Below, piece by piece: positions 1-7,943 of a stretch of DNA of 64,000 nt. The position numbers and the translations under genes are program-made. This DNA comes from CAVQBJ01 sp963819075 (GTDB lineage Bacteria; Actinomycetota; Thermoleophilia; Solirubrobacterales; Solirubrobacteraceae), in assembly GCA_963819075.1 (NCBI GenBank), contig CAWFUP010000002.1, positions 930,001-994,000 of the forward strand. Direction: 5' to 3'. A model generated the notes under the pieces. It did not search any database. It was not told the origin of the DNA and saw nothing but the letters and a program-made list of their open reading frames with translations. Position 1 is the first letter of the stretch; each line of letters opens with the position of its first letter.

Positions 1-177
1 GTCCTGCAGGTCGACTTCCACGAGTTAGCGCCCGTGACCGCCGCGACCGAAAGTCTGATCGGCGAGACCATGCACACGATCCACAACGTGCTCATGGGGG
101 TGCTCGATCAGCCACCAACGAAGATGTGGATGATCACATCCGGCCGTTGGACGTTCGGTTCCCGCTTCAACGTATAG
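1..177 (+). CDS. C-terminal end of an unidentified protein (cut by window edge)
   Basis: Frame 1 is open from the first base to a TAG at 175-177 and encodes 58 residues with normal codon use. It contains ETMHTIHNVLMG and ends WMITSGRWTFGSRFNV. The start lies outside the window. The fold is not recognisable with confidence; a SnoaL/NTF2-like C-terminus is one weak possibility. It lies beside decayed DNA and an integrase, so it may be element cargo or a fragment. Confidence 0.35.
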   Translation, partial: VLQVDFHELAPVTAATESLIGETMHTIHNVLMGVLDQPPTKMWMITSGRWTFGSRFNV

Positions 178-597
178 GACGTCGACGTGGCCAGAGATCG
201 CTCGAACCGCAACGACTCCACTCCTCGATCGCTGCAGCGGACCTCCGCCGGCTGCTGCCATTCGTGTTCCTTGGGCCCGGCTACGACGCCGCGAAGATCG
301 AGCACAGCGCACAGCGCGCGTTCGCGAGCAGGACGCCGCCCGACCGCAGCTATAACCGGACCTCGCCAAGGGCGAAGGCCGAGGTACGTTGGCGCGGTCA
401 AGGGTGGCCTCGTGATCACGCCGGCGTCGGTCGTGAAGTTGAGGATCTCGGATTCGGCGACGCCTCGATCGTTTCGACGGCGAGCCGTCGCGCGATCGGA
501 CTGCCACGCGAGCGACCGTCCGCGTCCCGACCCGCTCTCGTGTCCAGACGTGCCGCTCGGTGCAGCCGCCGGTGCCCGTATGCGCCGGGAAGCCAGG
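178..597. other. No convincing gene; decayed-looking DNA
   Basis: Frames open across this stretch on both strands are rich in Arg, Ser and Pro and show no domain-like sequence. GC content looks lower than in the core of the window. I see no RNA gene or clear repeat. It lies between a truncated CDS and a TetR remnant and is best read as degraded accessory DNA. Confidence 0.5.
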
Positions 598-827
598 TCA
601 GGGCACGGCGTGTGCGGCGAGGATTCCCGCCAGCGCCCCGTTGAGAGCGCGCCGGAGCTGGTCGGGGTCGCGTCGGATCTGCGTGAGCAGTAGTCCGCCC
701 TGTACGCCGTCGATGGCGCCACGGATCTTCACGAGGCATCGGATGGCGATGTTCTCGCCTTTCTGAAGTTGGGCGTCGACCTCTCTAGCGTCGCGCCGAG
801 TGTCTCACGGGCAACGACCGAACTCAT
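598..827 (-). pseudogene. TetR/AcrR regulator C-terminal fragment, frameshifted
   Basis: The reverse strand encodes a typical TetR-family C-terminal ligand-domain tail: AIDGVQGGLLLTQIRRDP followed by DQLRRALNGALAGILAAHAVP, with the stop at 598-600. Going upstream, the match continues as MSSVVARETLGATLER but in another frame. A one-base deletion near 777-783 separates the two. The N-terminal helix-turn-helix is absent: only about 75 of the usual 190-200 residues remain. It lies next to the integrase, in keeping with past integration or deletion. The motif reading is direct; the family assignment is from memory of TetR C-termini. Confidence 0.65.
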
Positions 828-986
828 CCCCGGCCGGGGTCTGCCCCCTGCTGGCGCCACCCACCGTCGGTTCCCGTCGAGACGCGAGGTCGCACGGACT
901 GAGCGAACTACTGGATTGGAGATCGACGATGTGATCTTGAGCGTGTAGTTCCAGCTACTCGGGCGGATAACAGCGATAGGTGCGGG

Positions 987-2192
987 TCATGCCGCCGTGG
1001 TGCGCGCAGGCACGGCTCGCCGGGGGGCGGGCTTGCGCTTCTTGTTGGTCCGGAACGCCGCCGAGAGCAGCCGGGCGTCCCCGGCGCGGCTGCGGTGGTG
1101 CATGTACTTCATGGTGGTCTGCACGTCGGCGTGCCCCATCCATGCCTGCACTTGGACGATCGTGGCCTGGTTGATGGCGATCGAGCCGAAGGTGTGGCGT
1201 AGGTCGTGGAAACGCAAGTTGCGCAGCTCGGCCTTCCCCAGCGCCCGTTTGTAGCGGCGCCGCAGCGCCGATCCGTCGAGATACCCGGTGCCGCGCTCGG
1301 CGGGGAAGACGAGATCCTCGCGGCCCGCATCAGCCGCGCGGCGCTTGTGCGCCCGGAGCATTGCGAGGACCTGCTCGGCCATTGGGACGGTACGCGCGAG
1401 ACCGGACTTCGGCTCGGTCAGCGTCCCCAGCGAGTAGGAGCCGTAGACGTGCAGTGACTCGCCGTCGAAGTCGACGTCACGCCAGCGCAGCGCGAGCAGC
1501 TCACCCATCCGCAGGCCGGCGAACGCCGCGACGAGGAAGATCGCCGCGTCCGGCTCGGAGGCCGCGGCGCTGACCAGCTGCTCGACCTCCTCGGGGTTGA
1601 AGAAGTCGTACTGGTCAGGGTCATAGCGCTCGCGCAGTTTGGGGACCTCGCGCGCGGCGTTGACCAGCAGGCCGTGCTTGCGCCCGCGCTCGAGGATCGC
1701 GCCGAGCATGATCAGCGCCTTGTTGGCGGTGCGCCGGCTGACGCCGCGTTCGTCGACGAGCGCATCGCGCCACTCCTCGATCTGCTCCGCGGTGATCGTC
1801 TCGATCCGCCGAGGTCCCAACGAAGGCTTCAGGTACGCGTTGACGACCGAGCGGTTGTCCGACAGTGTCGAGGGCTTCCAGTCGCGCTCACGGATGCCGA
1901 CCGCGATCCACTCGTCGGCCAGGCTCGCGAATGTCACGGCGGTGCGTGCCTGCTCGACGGCGCCGCGTCGCGCGTCGGTGAGGATCGCGTCCAATGCGGC
2001 CTGGGCGTCCTTCTCGCGCAGGAAGCCCGGCGGGGCGGGGCCCTTCTCCATCCATGCCGCGCCGAGCTTGCGCTCGAACTGAACGCCGCGCGCGTCGCGC
2101 CACTTCCCATACCAGCCGGCGCGATGCTTGCCCACGCGCAGCTTGACGTGGCCGGAGACCGAGGCGATCGGAAGGGCAGACGTGGACGCCAT
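987..2192 (-). CDS. Tyrosine recombinase / phage-type site-specific integrase
   Basis: This 401-residue protein has an N-terminal SAM-like core-binding domain (around TFASLADEWIAVGIRERDWKPS) and a C-terminal catalytic domain. All catalytic residues are visible: Arg in GLRMGEL, Lys in LTEPKSG, HDLRHTFG, and the GHADVQTTMKYMHH segment with the His and nucleophilic Tyr. I chose ATG at 2192; an in-frame TTG at 2207 is possible. Transcription runs away from the tRNA-Arg 3' end at 2329-2375, the usual layout of an integrated element whose integrase borders its attachment site. The element body would therefore extend leftward, beyond the window. The gene looks intact. Confidence 0.93.
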   Translation of the reverse strand: MASTSALPIASVSGHVKLRVGKHRAGWYGKWRDARGVQFERKLGAAWMEKGPAPPGFLREKDAQAALDAILTDARRGAVEQARTAVTFASLADEWIAVGIRERDWKPSTLSDNRSVVNAYLKPSLGPRRIETITAEQIEEWRDALVDERGVSRRTANKALIMLGAILERGRKHGLLVNAAREVPKLRERYDPDQYDFFNPEEVEQLVSAAASEPDAAIFLVAAFAGLRMGELLALRWRDVDFDGESLHVYGSYSLGTLTEPKSGLARTVPMAEQVLAMLRAHKRRAADAGREDLVFPAERGTGYLDGSALRRRYKRALGKAELRNLRFHDLRHTFGSIAINQATIVQVQAWMGHADVQTTMKYMHHRSRAGDARLLSAAFRTNKKRKPAPRRAVPARTTAA

Positions 2193-2207
2193 GACCGGGA
2201 AGACCAA

Positions 2208-2328
2208 AGCGTTCGCACCGGACGTTTTTTCTCCCGGATTTTCTCCCCAAACAGCCTGATCGAACTCGACGTACTCGACGAAAGACCAGCGTGGATGCTG
2301 GATTGCCGTCGCTGAAAACTGCCATTTG
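2208..2328. other. Lower-GC spacer between integrase start and tRNA remnant
   Basis: There is no gene here. The spacer contains T-rich tracts with TTTTCTCCC occurring twice (around 2225-2233 and 2239-2247), unlike the surrounding high-GC DNA. In integrases of this class, such direct repeats near the core often act as arm-type binding sites; that role is inference. Confidence 0.4.
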
Positions 2329-2375
2329 CCGGTCTACGGAACCGAAGGTCGGCAGTTCGAATCTCTCCGGGCGCG
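2329..2375 (+). other. attachment site: 3' part of tRNA-Arg(ACG)
   Basis: The sequence reads as the anticodon arm (CGGT, loop CTACGGA with anticodon ACG, ACCG). It is followed by the variable loop, a T-arm with loop TTCGAAT at 2356-2362 (one mismatch in the stem), the acceptor strand CGGGCGC at 2368-2374 and G73. No matching 5' half (a GCGCCCG acceptor and D-arm) lies upstream, where integrase-proximal DNA is found instead. This is the signature of an att junction within a tRNA gene. It is followed by a tRNA-style terminator. A second copy of the last 29 bases lies at 7267-7296. Confidence 0.75.
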
Positions 2376-2390
2376 CTTACAAAGCGTACA

Positions 2391-2413
2391 AAGCCTCGCG
2401 TGGCGGGGCTTTT
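2391..2413 (+). terminator. Rho-independent terminator of the former tRNA-Arg
   Basis: GCCTCGC and GCGGGGC form a 7-bp stem (one G-T pair) around a GTG loop, preceded by an A-run and followed by TTTT. It starts 16 bases after the tRNA discriminator position, a normal distance for a tRNA gene terminator. Confidence 0.8.
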
Positions 2414-2451
2414 CTGTGTCCCGGTACGTCTCTCCCGGGCCTAGCTGTGGC

Positions 2452-2991
2452 CTAGCCGTCCCCTACCGGCGGCTCCGGCTCGTGTTCGGCTTTGCCGACG
2501 TCGCTCCAGAAGCGAACCGCCGTTCGCTCGTGTGCGATGGCGGCCTCGAGCGCGATTCGAGCCCCGGCGGGGGCGAGGCCGCTGCTCGCGCGCAGCAACT
2601 CGTACTCCTTGAGTCGGGCTTGGTGGAAGAGCAGACTGGTGCGAGCGAGCGCCTGCGGCGGCGCCCCGAAGAAGATCTTCATGATCGCGAGGTCGCGCAG
2701 CTGTGGTGCCTGTTGGACGTCCTGCGCGAGCCACTCGTCCAGTGCCCGCTCACCCGCGGGCGTGATCGAAAAGACGGTCTTCTGACGGCCATCCGGGGCG
2801 GTCGTGGCGGTCAACAGTCCGGCGTCGGCGAGTCGCCCGGGCTCGCGGTAGATCTGTGATCGTTGGACCGGCCACATGTGCGCGACCGTTGCGTTGATCG
2901 TGCGCTCGAGGTCGTAGGCGGTCGACCCGGGCGCCCACCGCAGCAGGCCGAGGACGATGTAGCTGATCGGAGTGAGACGTAGGTCAGCCAA
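2452..2991 (-). CDS. PadR-family transcriptional regulator
   Basis: This is a 179-residue DNA-binding repressor with the PadR layout. The N-terminal winged helix spans about residues 5-80: SYIVLGLLRWAPGSTAYDLE, then SQIYREPGRLADAGLL, then VFSITPAGERALDEWL. A Vir-like C-terminal helical domain for dimerisation and ligand sensing follows. The start is TTG at 2991; no better start lies in frame. It is divergent from the exported hydrolase operon at 3060. A perfect palindrome at 3028-3044 lies between them, so autoregulation and control of the hydrolases is the natural reading. PadR proteins generally sense phenolics or other small lipophilic compounds; the ligand here is unknown. Confidence 0.9.
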   Translation of the reverse strand: MADLRLTPISYIVLGLLRWAPGSTAYDLERTINATVAHMWPVQRSQIYREPGRLADAGLLTATTAPDGRQKTVFSITPAGERALDEWLAQDVQQAPQLRDLAIMKIFFGAPPQALARTSLLFHQARLKEYELLRASSGLAPAGARIALEAAIAHERTAVRFWSDVGKAEHEPEPPVGDG

Positions 2992-3001
2992 GGCTTGAGA
3001 C

Positions 3002-3030
3002 TTGACACCGCGGCACCGTCCATGAAATAG
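3002..3030 (+). promoter_or_regulatory. Probable promoter of the hydrolase operon
   Basis: A perfect -35 box TTGACA (3002-3007) is followed, after a 16-17 base spacer, by an AT-rich GAAATAG stretch (3024-3030) that serves as the -10 box. The PadR-type palindrome begins at the end of this -10, so repressor binding would block it. The RBS GGAGGGG lies downstream at 3047-3053. Confidence 0.6.
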
Positions 3031-3044
3031 TCCAGGATGGACTA
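3028..3044. promoter_or_regulatory. Operator palindrome TAGTCCA-GGA-TGGACTA
   Basis: TAGTCCAGGATGGACTA is a perfect 7-bp inverted repeat with a 3-base centre. It lies between the divergent PadR gene and hydrolase operon and overlaps the predicted -10/+1 region of the latter. It is the best candidate binding site for the adjacent PadR protein. Confidence 0.7.
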
Positions 3045-3059
3045 CCGGAGGGGAGCCGC

Positions 3060-4073
3060 GTGGCCAATCATACGACGCACATCGCCCGTGCCATGGCCCT
3101 GTTGGGCGCGGTCTTGTTGCTTGGCTGGGCCGCGGCGGCGACCTCCGCCCCTGCTTGGGCGCCCTCGGGCGCGTGCGGCGCCCCCTCGTTGGTCCGACCG
3201 CCCATCGTGCAGCGCCAAATCGCGATCACCGATCCGACGCTCGGGCCGCTCGTGTTCGACGCGCTGGCCGCGGGCAACCCGGCCGCGGCCACGTGTGGCC
3301 GCCTCGTGCTGTTGCTGCACGGCTTCCCCGAGACCGACGAGTCGTTCCGCGCGATCCTGCCGGTGATCGCCGCGGCCGGCTACTACGCCGTCGCCCCAAA
3401 CCAGCGCGGATACTCCCCGGGCGCTCGCCCGACCAACGTCAGCGACTACCAGATCCTGAACATGGTCCGCGACACGTTGTCAATCGCGACCGCGCTCGGC
3501 GCCAATCGCTTTCACCTCGTTGGTCACGACTGGGGCGGCGCGGTCGCCTGGGCCACCGCCGCCGTCGCGCCGAGCCGCCTGAGCTCGATGGCGGCGCTTT
3601 CCACACCCGACCCCGACGCACTGACCGAGGCCTACAACGATCCCAACGGTCAGCAGAAGGCGATGCTCGGCTACGTGCACATCTTCACGATCCCTGGCAT
3701 CCAATACGTGATGCTCGCCCTCGGCCCCGGCTTCCTGGCGGACGTCCTCACCGCCATCGGCGCGCCCCACGAGAAGGCCGTGATGTACGCGAACACGGTT
3801 GGCACGCCCGCGGCGCTCGGCGCGGCGCTTGACTGGTATCGCGCCAACCCGCTCCCCGCAACGACGAACCTCGGTCCGATAACCGTGCCGACCCTGTACA
3901 TCTGGGGCAGCGCCGACTTCGCGCTCGGCCGCGAGGCCGCCGACGACACCGGCCAGTTCGTACAGGCGCCCTACCAGTTCGTCGTCCTCAACGGCGTGAA
4001 CCACTTCGTGCCCGAGAACGCGCCCGTGCAGGTCGCGGCGCTGGTGCTCGCGCAGGTCCTCAGAACCTCATGA
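3060..4073 (+). CDS. Exported alpha/beta hydrolase, epoxide hydrolase-like
   Basis: This 337-residue protein starts at GTG 3060 after RBS GGAGGGG. Residues 1-30 form a signal peptide (hydrophobic ALLGAVLLLGWAAAATSA). The mature part is an alpha/beta hydrolase fold. HGFPE (about 87-91) is the oxyanion motif, and GHDWGG carries a nucleophilic Asp at about 157. WGSADFALG provides an acid and GVNHFVPE the catalytic His. An Asp nucleophile in HDWGG is typical of epoxide hydrolases and haloalkane dehalogenases. Export is unusual for that group. It is the first gene of a three-gene run of secreted hydrolases under the PadR operator. The substrate is unknown. Confidence 0.88.
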   Translation: MANHTTHIARAMALLGAVLLLGWAAAATSAPAWAPSGACGAPSLVRPPIVQRQIAITDPTLGPLVFDALAAGNPAAATCGRLVLLLHGFPETDESFRAILPVIAAAGYYAVAPNQRGYSPGARPTNVSDYQILNMVRDTLSIATALGANRFHLVGHDWGGAVAWATAAVAPSRLSSMAALSTPDPDALTEAYNDPNGQQKAMLGYVHIFTIPGIQYVMLALGPGFLADVLTAIGAPHEKAVMYANTVGTPAALGAALDWYRANPLPATTNLGPITVPTLYIWGSADFALGREAADDTGQFVQAPYQFVVLNGVNHFVPENAPVQVAALVLAQVLRTS

Positions 4074-4110
4074 CCCCACCCCGCCCGTCGGTCATCACGG
4101 AGGAGGAGAG

Positions 4111-5910
4111 ATGAAGAACCGTAGTCATAGCTTGACTGGCTTGCTCGGACTCGCCCTGGCGGGCGCGATCTTTGCCTCGATGTTGTTGGGGGCCGCGAGC
4201 GCATCGGCAGCGCCGTGTTTCTTCTTCTTCAGGTTCTGTCCACCACAGACCACGACCACCACCAGCAGCACCACGTCGGCATCGTCGGGCACGGTCACCT
4301 CGACGAGCACAACGTCCGTCACCGCGACACAGACGGCCACGTCGTCGCCTGTGTCGCCCGCCCCGACGTCGTCGGGCCTTCCCAGGCTCACGGAGATTCC
4401 GGCCGGCAGCGGGACGCATGGCTACCCGTATAACGCGGTTCCGCAGACGCCGACGGTGGCGGGAGCGCCGTTCTACAACCTGAGCTCTCTGGGCTACGTC
4501 GAGAACGAGTACTTGATGTCGGGCGGGGCCACGGTCTACAGCCAGAGCGGCTCCTGGGGGTCGAATGGCGATTGGGGCGTGTCGGTATCGCAAAGGAACG
4601 TGCCGTACACCACCAACCTGATCGTGCGCTATCCGACGGACCCGGCGAAGTTCAACGGGACGGTCGTGATCGAGTGGCTGAACGTCGTCACGGGCGGCGA
4701 CCAGGATCCGATCTGGGCGGAGATCGCCAACGAGGCGCTCAGCAATGGCTACGCGTACATCGGCGTGACGCCGCAGAACGCCGGCATGAACGACCTCAAG
4801 ACATGGGATCCGGCGCGTTACGGATCACTGGGCGATAGCAGCGACCTGCAGTCGTACGACATCTTCACGCAGGCCGCGGAGGCCGCGAGGGCAGACAGCG
4901 CGACGCTGCTAGGCGGGTTGAAGGTGCAGCGGGTGATCGGCGCGGGCGACTCGGAGTCGGCGTTCCGCGTTGACACCTACGTCAACGCGATTCAGCCGCT
5001 CACGCACGCGTTCGATGGCATCATGACCGTCGGTCGCGCCGTCGACGCGGCGCCGCTCGGCAACGGGCTGATCGCCGCGAGCCCGTTCGGGGCGCGGATT
5101 CGCACGGATAACTCCGTGCCGATGATTCAGTTCAACACCCAGGGCGACATCGCGGAGCTGGACGCGGCCGCCGCCAGGCAGCCCGACAACGCCGAGCTGC
5201 GGACCTGGGAGCTGGCCGGTGCGTCACACATCGACGCGCACGAGGGCGCGTACGAGATCGAGACGATCTACCGTGACAGTCCATCCGTTCCGGTGCCGGC
5301 ATGTGTGTTCGGCACCCCGATCGAGGGCACCGGGACCGCGCTCGACGGCACCAACCAGCCGGACAACATGCCGCTGTTCGAGGTCGAGGACGCCGAGCTG
5401 GCGGACCTGCAGAACTGGCTGGTGAACGGCGTGCCGGCGCCACATGAGCCATCGCCGCTGTCCGCGACGTCCCTATTCGGTCTGTACTACATCCCGAACA
5501 CCAACCAGTACGGCATCGCCGGCGGCGGGATCCAGATGCCGGAGGCTCGGGTCCCGACGGAGGACTACTCGACGATCAACGTGTCGAGCGGGACGCTGAG
5601 CGAACTCAACCCGATCTCGCTCGTGAGCGAGCTCGAGTCGTCCCTCACGACGCTGAGCACCGGCGGCATCACCAACAGCACGGTGCGTTCGCTCGGCTTG
5701 TGCCTGCTGTCCGGTTACTTCACCAACCTCGGCAACTCGTCCCTGCGGTCGCTGTACCCGACGCTGTCGAACTACGTCGCGAAGTACACCGCCGCGGCGA
5801 ACGCCGAGGTGGCAGCCGGGTTCCTGACCCCGGCTGATGCCGCCGCGGCGATTGCCGCCGCGCAGGCCGGCGAAGGCCCGTTTCAGCAACCGCCGGAGAT
5901 GATCCCGTGA
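4111..5910 (+). CDS. Secreted alpha/beta hydrolase domain protein (Abhydrolase_10-like)
   Basis: This 599-residue protein has RBS GGAGGAGG 5-6 bases before the ATG. A signal peptide (residues 1-35) is followed by a Thr/Ser linker (about residues 48-85, dominated by T and S). The catalytic region is of the type found in secreted esterase-like proteins: FNGTVVIEWLNVVTGGDQD, YIGVTPQNAGM and the nucleophile motif GAGDSESAF. A helical C-terminal tail follows. The Thr/Ser linker suggests a domain held away from the cell wall. It overlaps the following lipase gene by four bases (GTGA), so the two are probably translationally coupled. The assignment rests on motif memory and the substrate is unknown. 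GC content looks lower than in neighbouring core genes. Confidence 0.75.
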   Translation: MKNRSHSLTGLLGLALAGAIFASMLLGAASASAAPCFFFFRFCPPQTTTTTSSTTSASSGTVTSTSTTSVTATQTATSSPVSPAPTSSGLPRLTEIPAGSGTHGYPYNAVPQTPTVAGAPFYNLSSLGYVENEYLMSGGATVYSQSGSWGSNGDWGVSVSQRNVPYTTNLIVRYPTDPAKFNGTVVIEWLNVVTGGDQDPIWAEIANEALSNGYAYIGVTPQNAGMNDLKTWDPARYGSLGDSSDLQSYDIFTQAAEAARADSATLLGGLKVQRVIGAGDSESAFRVDTYVNAIQPLTHAFDGIMTVGRAVDAAPLGNGLIAASPFGARIRTDNSVPMIQFNTQGDIAELDAAAARQPDNAELRTWELAGASHIDAHEGAYEIETIYRDSPSVPVPACVFGTPIEGTGTALDGTNQPDNMPLFEVEDAELADLQNWLVNGVPAPHEPSPLSATSLFGLYYIPNTNQYGIAGGGIQMPEARVPTEDYSTINVSSGTLSELNPISLVSELESSLTTLSTGGITNSTVRSLGLCLLSGYFTNLGNSSLRSLYPTLSNYVAKYTAAANAEVAAGFLTPADAAAAIAAAQAGEGPFQQPPEMIP

Positions 5911-7265
5911 CGGAGAGGAGGCGCTCGCGCGTTCGTCGATGCCCCGAACGGCGGGCCGTCGGCCTCTCCGTTGCCGTGCTGCTACTCGCGTGGGCGGCGC
6001 TCGTCGTGCCGAGCGTGCGGGCCGCGGTGCTGACGCCCGAGCAGGATCCGTTCTACACCTACCAGGGCACCGCCCCGCTGGCCGATATAGCGCCGGGCAC
6101 GGTGCTGAAGACGCGGACGTTCGCCTACCACATCGCGGGTTTCCCGGTGCCGATCAAGACCGTGCAGTTGCTGTATCGATCGACGGGGCAGATCGGCCAG
6201 CCGACGGTGAACGTCACCTCGGTGCTCGAGCCGCCGCTGAGACTCGGTGCGCCCAAGGTGGTCGCCTACCAGTCGTTCTATGACTCGCTCAATCCCGATG
6301 ACGAGCCGTCGTATGCGATTTCCGGCGGGCTGACCCTGGGAGGCATCATCCCGAACATCGAGGCGATCTTGATCGTGCCGGAGCTGCTGAAGGGCGACGC
6401 GGTCGTCGTGGCCGACACCGAGGGCGAGGCGGCGGATTTCGCGGTCGGCCCGGAGTATGGGATGAACACGCTCGATTCGCTGCGTGCGGCGCTCGCCTCG
6501 CCGGCGACCGCGCTGGCGCATACGACGCGGATAGGGCTGCTCGGCTACTCCGGTGGCGCGATCGCAACCGAATGGGCGGCCGAGCTGGCTCCGACCTACG
6601 CGCCGGACGTCAACCGGCTCCTGGTCGGTGCGGCGTTCGGCGGGGTGCTCGTCGACCCGGCTCACAACCTGCTGTACGTCAACGGCAGCAGCATCTGGTC
6701 CGGCATCACTCCGATGGCGTTCATCGGCATCGCGCGCGCGTTTCACATCAGTCTCACTCAGTACGAGAGCGCCTACGGGCTGCAGCTCGGCAACGCGCTG
6801 CAGAACGCCTCGTTCCTGCAGGTGCTCGGCGAGTACCCGGGCCTCACCTGGACCGAGCTCGCCCAGCCGCAGTACACGACACCGGCGAGCGTCCCGATCT
6901 ACGTGCAAGTCGTCAACCAGCTCATCATGGGCACCCAGGGCACGCCGACCGTGCCGCTGTTCATTGCGCAGGGCGCCCACGGGGAGCTCGAGGGCACGAG
7001 CGGCAATCAGCCCGGCATCGGGGAAGGCGACGGCGTGATGATCGCCGGCGACGTGCGCAGCCTCGCCCTGGAGTACTGCGACCGCGGCGACAACGTGCAG
7101 TACGACCAGTTCAACAACCTCAGTCACGTCGGCACCGCGCTGGTGTGGATCGTCGACGCCCTGCCCTGGCTCGACAACCGCTTCGCCGGCAGGCCGCCGC
7201 CGCAGGACTGCGCCCAAATCGCCCCGGGCAACTCGCTCGCTCCGATCAGTCAAGGCACCCCCTGA
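5907..7265 (+). CDS. Secretory lipase family protein
   Basis: This 452-residue protein starts at GTG 5907, inside the previous stop (GTGA). An N-terminal hydrophobic stretch (about residues 18-38, VAVLLLAWAALVVPSVRA) is a signal peptide. The body matches the secretory-lipase (LIP) fold: TRTFAYHIAGFPVPIKTVQL, DAVVVADTEGE, nucleophile elbow GLLGYSGGAIATEW (Ser in GYSGG), then VPLFIAQGAHGELEG and NLSHVGTA carrying candidate acid and His. Such enzymes hydrolyse acylglycerols or esters outside the cell. It ends two bases before the second tRNA-derived repeat, so it is the last gene of the cassette. Confidence 0.85.
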   Translation: MTERRRSRVRRCPERRAVGLSVAVLLLAWAALVVPSVRAAVLTPEQDPFYTYQGTAPLADIAPGTVLKTRTFAYHIAGFPVPIKTVQLLYRSTGQIGQPTVNVTSVLEPPLRLGAPKVVAYQSFYDSLNPDDEPSYAISGGLTLGGIIPNIEAILIVPELLKGDAVVVADTEGEAADFAVGPEYGMNTLDSLRAALASPATALAHTTRIGLLGYSGGAIATEWAAELAPTYAPDVNRLLVGAAFGGVLVDPAHNLLYVNGSSIWSGITPMAFIGIARAFHISLTQYESAYGLQLGNALQNASFLQVLGEYPGLTWTELAQPQYTTPASVPIYVQVVNQLIMGTQGTPTVPLFIAQGAHGELEGTSGNQPGIGEGDGVMIAGDVRSLALEYCDRGDNVQYDQFNNLSHVGTALVWIVDALPWLDNRFAGRPPPQDCAQIAPGNSLAPISQGTP

Positions 7266-7266
7266 C

Positions 7267-7296
7267 GGTCGGGAGTTCGAAATCTCTCCGGGCGCG
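7267..7296 (+). repeat. Second copy of the tRNA-Arg 3' end (att-like direct repeat)
   Basis: These 30 bases repeat 2347-2375 in the same orientation with one substitution and one inserted A. Both share AGTTCGAA and TCTCTCCGGGCGCG. The anticodon arm is missing here. With the copy at 2347-2375 it frames a 4.9-kb cassette (PadR regulator plus three exported hydrolases). It is probably an attachment-site scar from integration at the same tRNA. Confidence 0.7.
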
Positions 7297-7331
7297 TTGA
7301 TGACCCGCCGAATGGTCCTGCCGAACGCGAT

Positions 7332-7844
7332 TCAGCGAAGCAGAATCGTGCGGCGCCAGGTGACGGCGCGGCCGCGAGCCCTCGCGCTGACCGTCATCGT
7401 GTACGCCCCGGCCGGCGCCCGCCGAGTCGCACGGAGCGAGAGCGCGACCACCTTGCCCGAGTAGACCCTTCCGGTGCCGCGAGCGAAGATCACCCGCCCG
7501 CGCGAGAGCGTGAAGCGGGCGTGGATGTCGCCGGAAGCGACGGTCCACGTGCCCGGCACAAACAGCAGGTCACACGCGAGCGTCGCGGCGAGCGTGTGCC
7601 GACAGACGGGCATGCCCGCCTGCCCTTGCGGCCCGGTGGCGCCGCGTTGTCCGGTTGCCCCAGCGGGTCCCGTGGCACCCTGCGTCCCGGGAGCACCCTT
7701 CGGTCCGGTTGGCCCCTGCAGGCCGATCGGCCCCGGCGCCCCGTTGGAGCCTGGCGTGCCGGGCGCTCCCGCCGGGCCCGAGACCCCAGGCGGTCCCTGC
7801 GCGCCGGGCGTGCCCGGTACGCCGGCTGGTCCTGTGGCGCCCAC
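7332..7844 (-). CDS. Collagen-like Gly-X-Y repeat protein with C-terminal beta domain
   Basis: From GTG 7844 this is 170 residues: about 24 Gly-X-Y triplets (GPAGVPGTPGAQGPPGVSGP and similar), then MPVCRHTLAATLACDLLFVP and a roughly 90-residue beta-rich domain ending TWRRTILLR. The Gly-X-Y pattern continues upstream of the GTG (SPGPAGPTGPAGATGP), back to the TGA that ends the glutaminase gene. The two reading frames are the same. There is no RBS before the GTG and no signal peptide. The gene may therefore be expressed by readthrough, or it may have lost its 5' end. Bacterial collagen-like proteins are usually surface-exposed. The two Cys in the linker could form a disulfide. Confidence 0.7.
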   Translation of the reverse strand: MGATGPAGVPGTPGAQGPPGVSGPAGAPGTPGSNGAPGPIGLQGPTGPKGAPGTQGATGPAGATGQRGATGPQGQAGMPVCRHTLAATLACDLLFVPGTWTVASGDIHARFTLSRGRVIFARGTGRVYSGKVVALSLRATRRAPAGAYTMTVSARARGRAVTWRRTILLR

Positions 7845-7943
7845 CGAGCCTGAGGTGTCCGCCGGGCCCGTGGCGCCTGCCGGTCCCGTCGGCCCGGCGG
7901 GGCCCGGCGATACGCGGCCTCGGCCGCCGGCCGCGACGTCAAG

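Noticed and set aside
178..597. Long open frames on both strands (for example 108-722 reverse and 126-644 forward)
   Set aside because: Arg/Ser/Pro-rich compositions with no domain-like motifs; they overlap each other and a better-supported TetR remnant in another frame.
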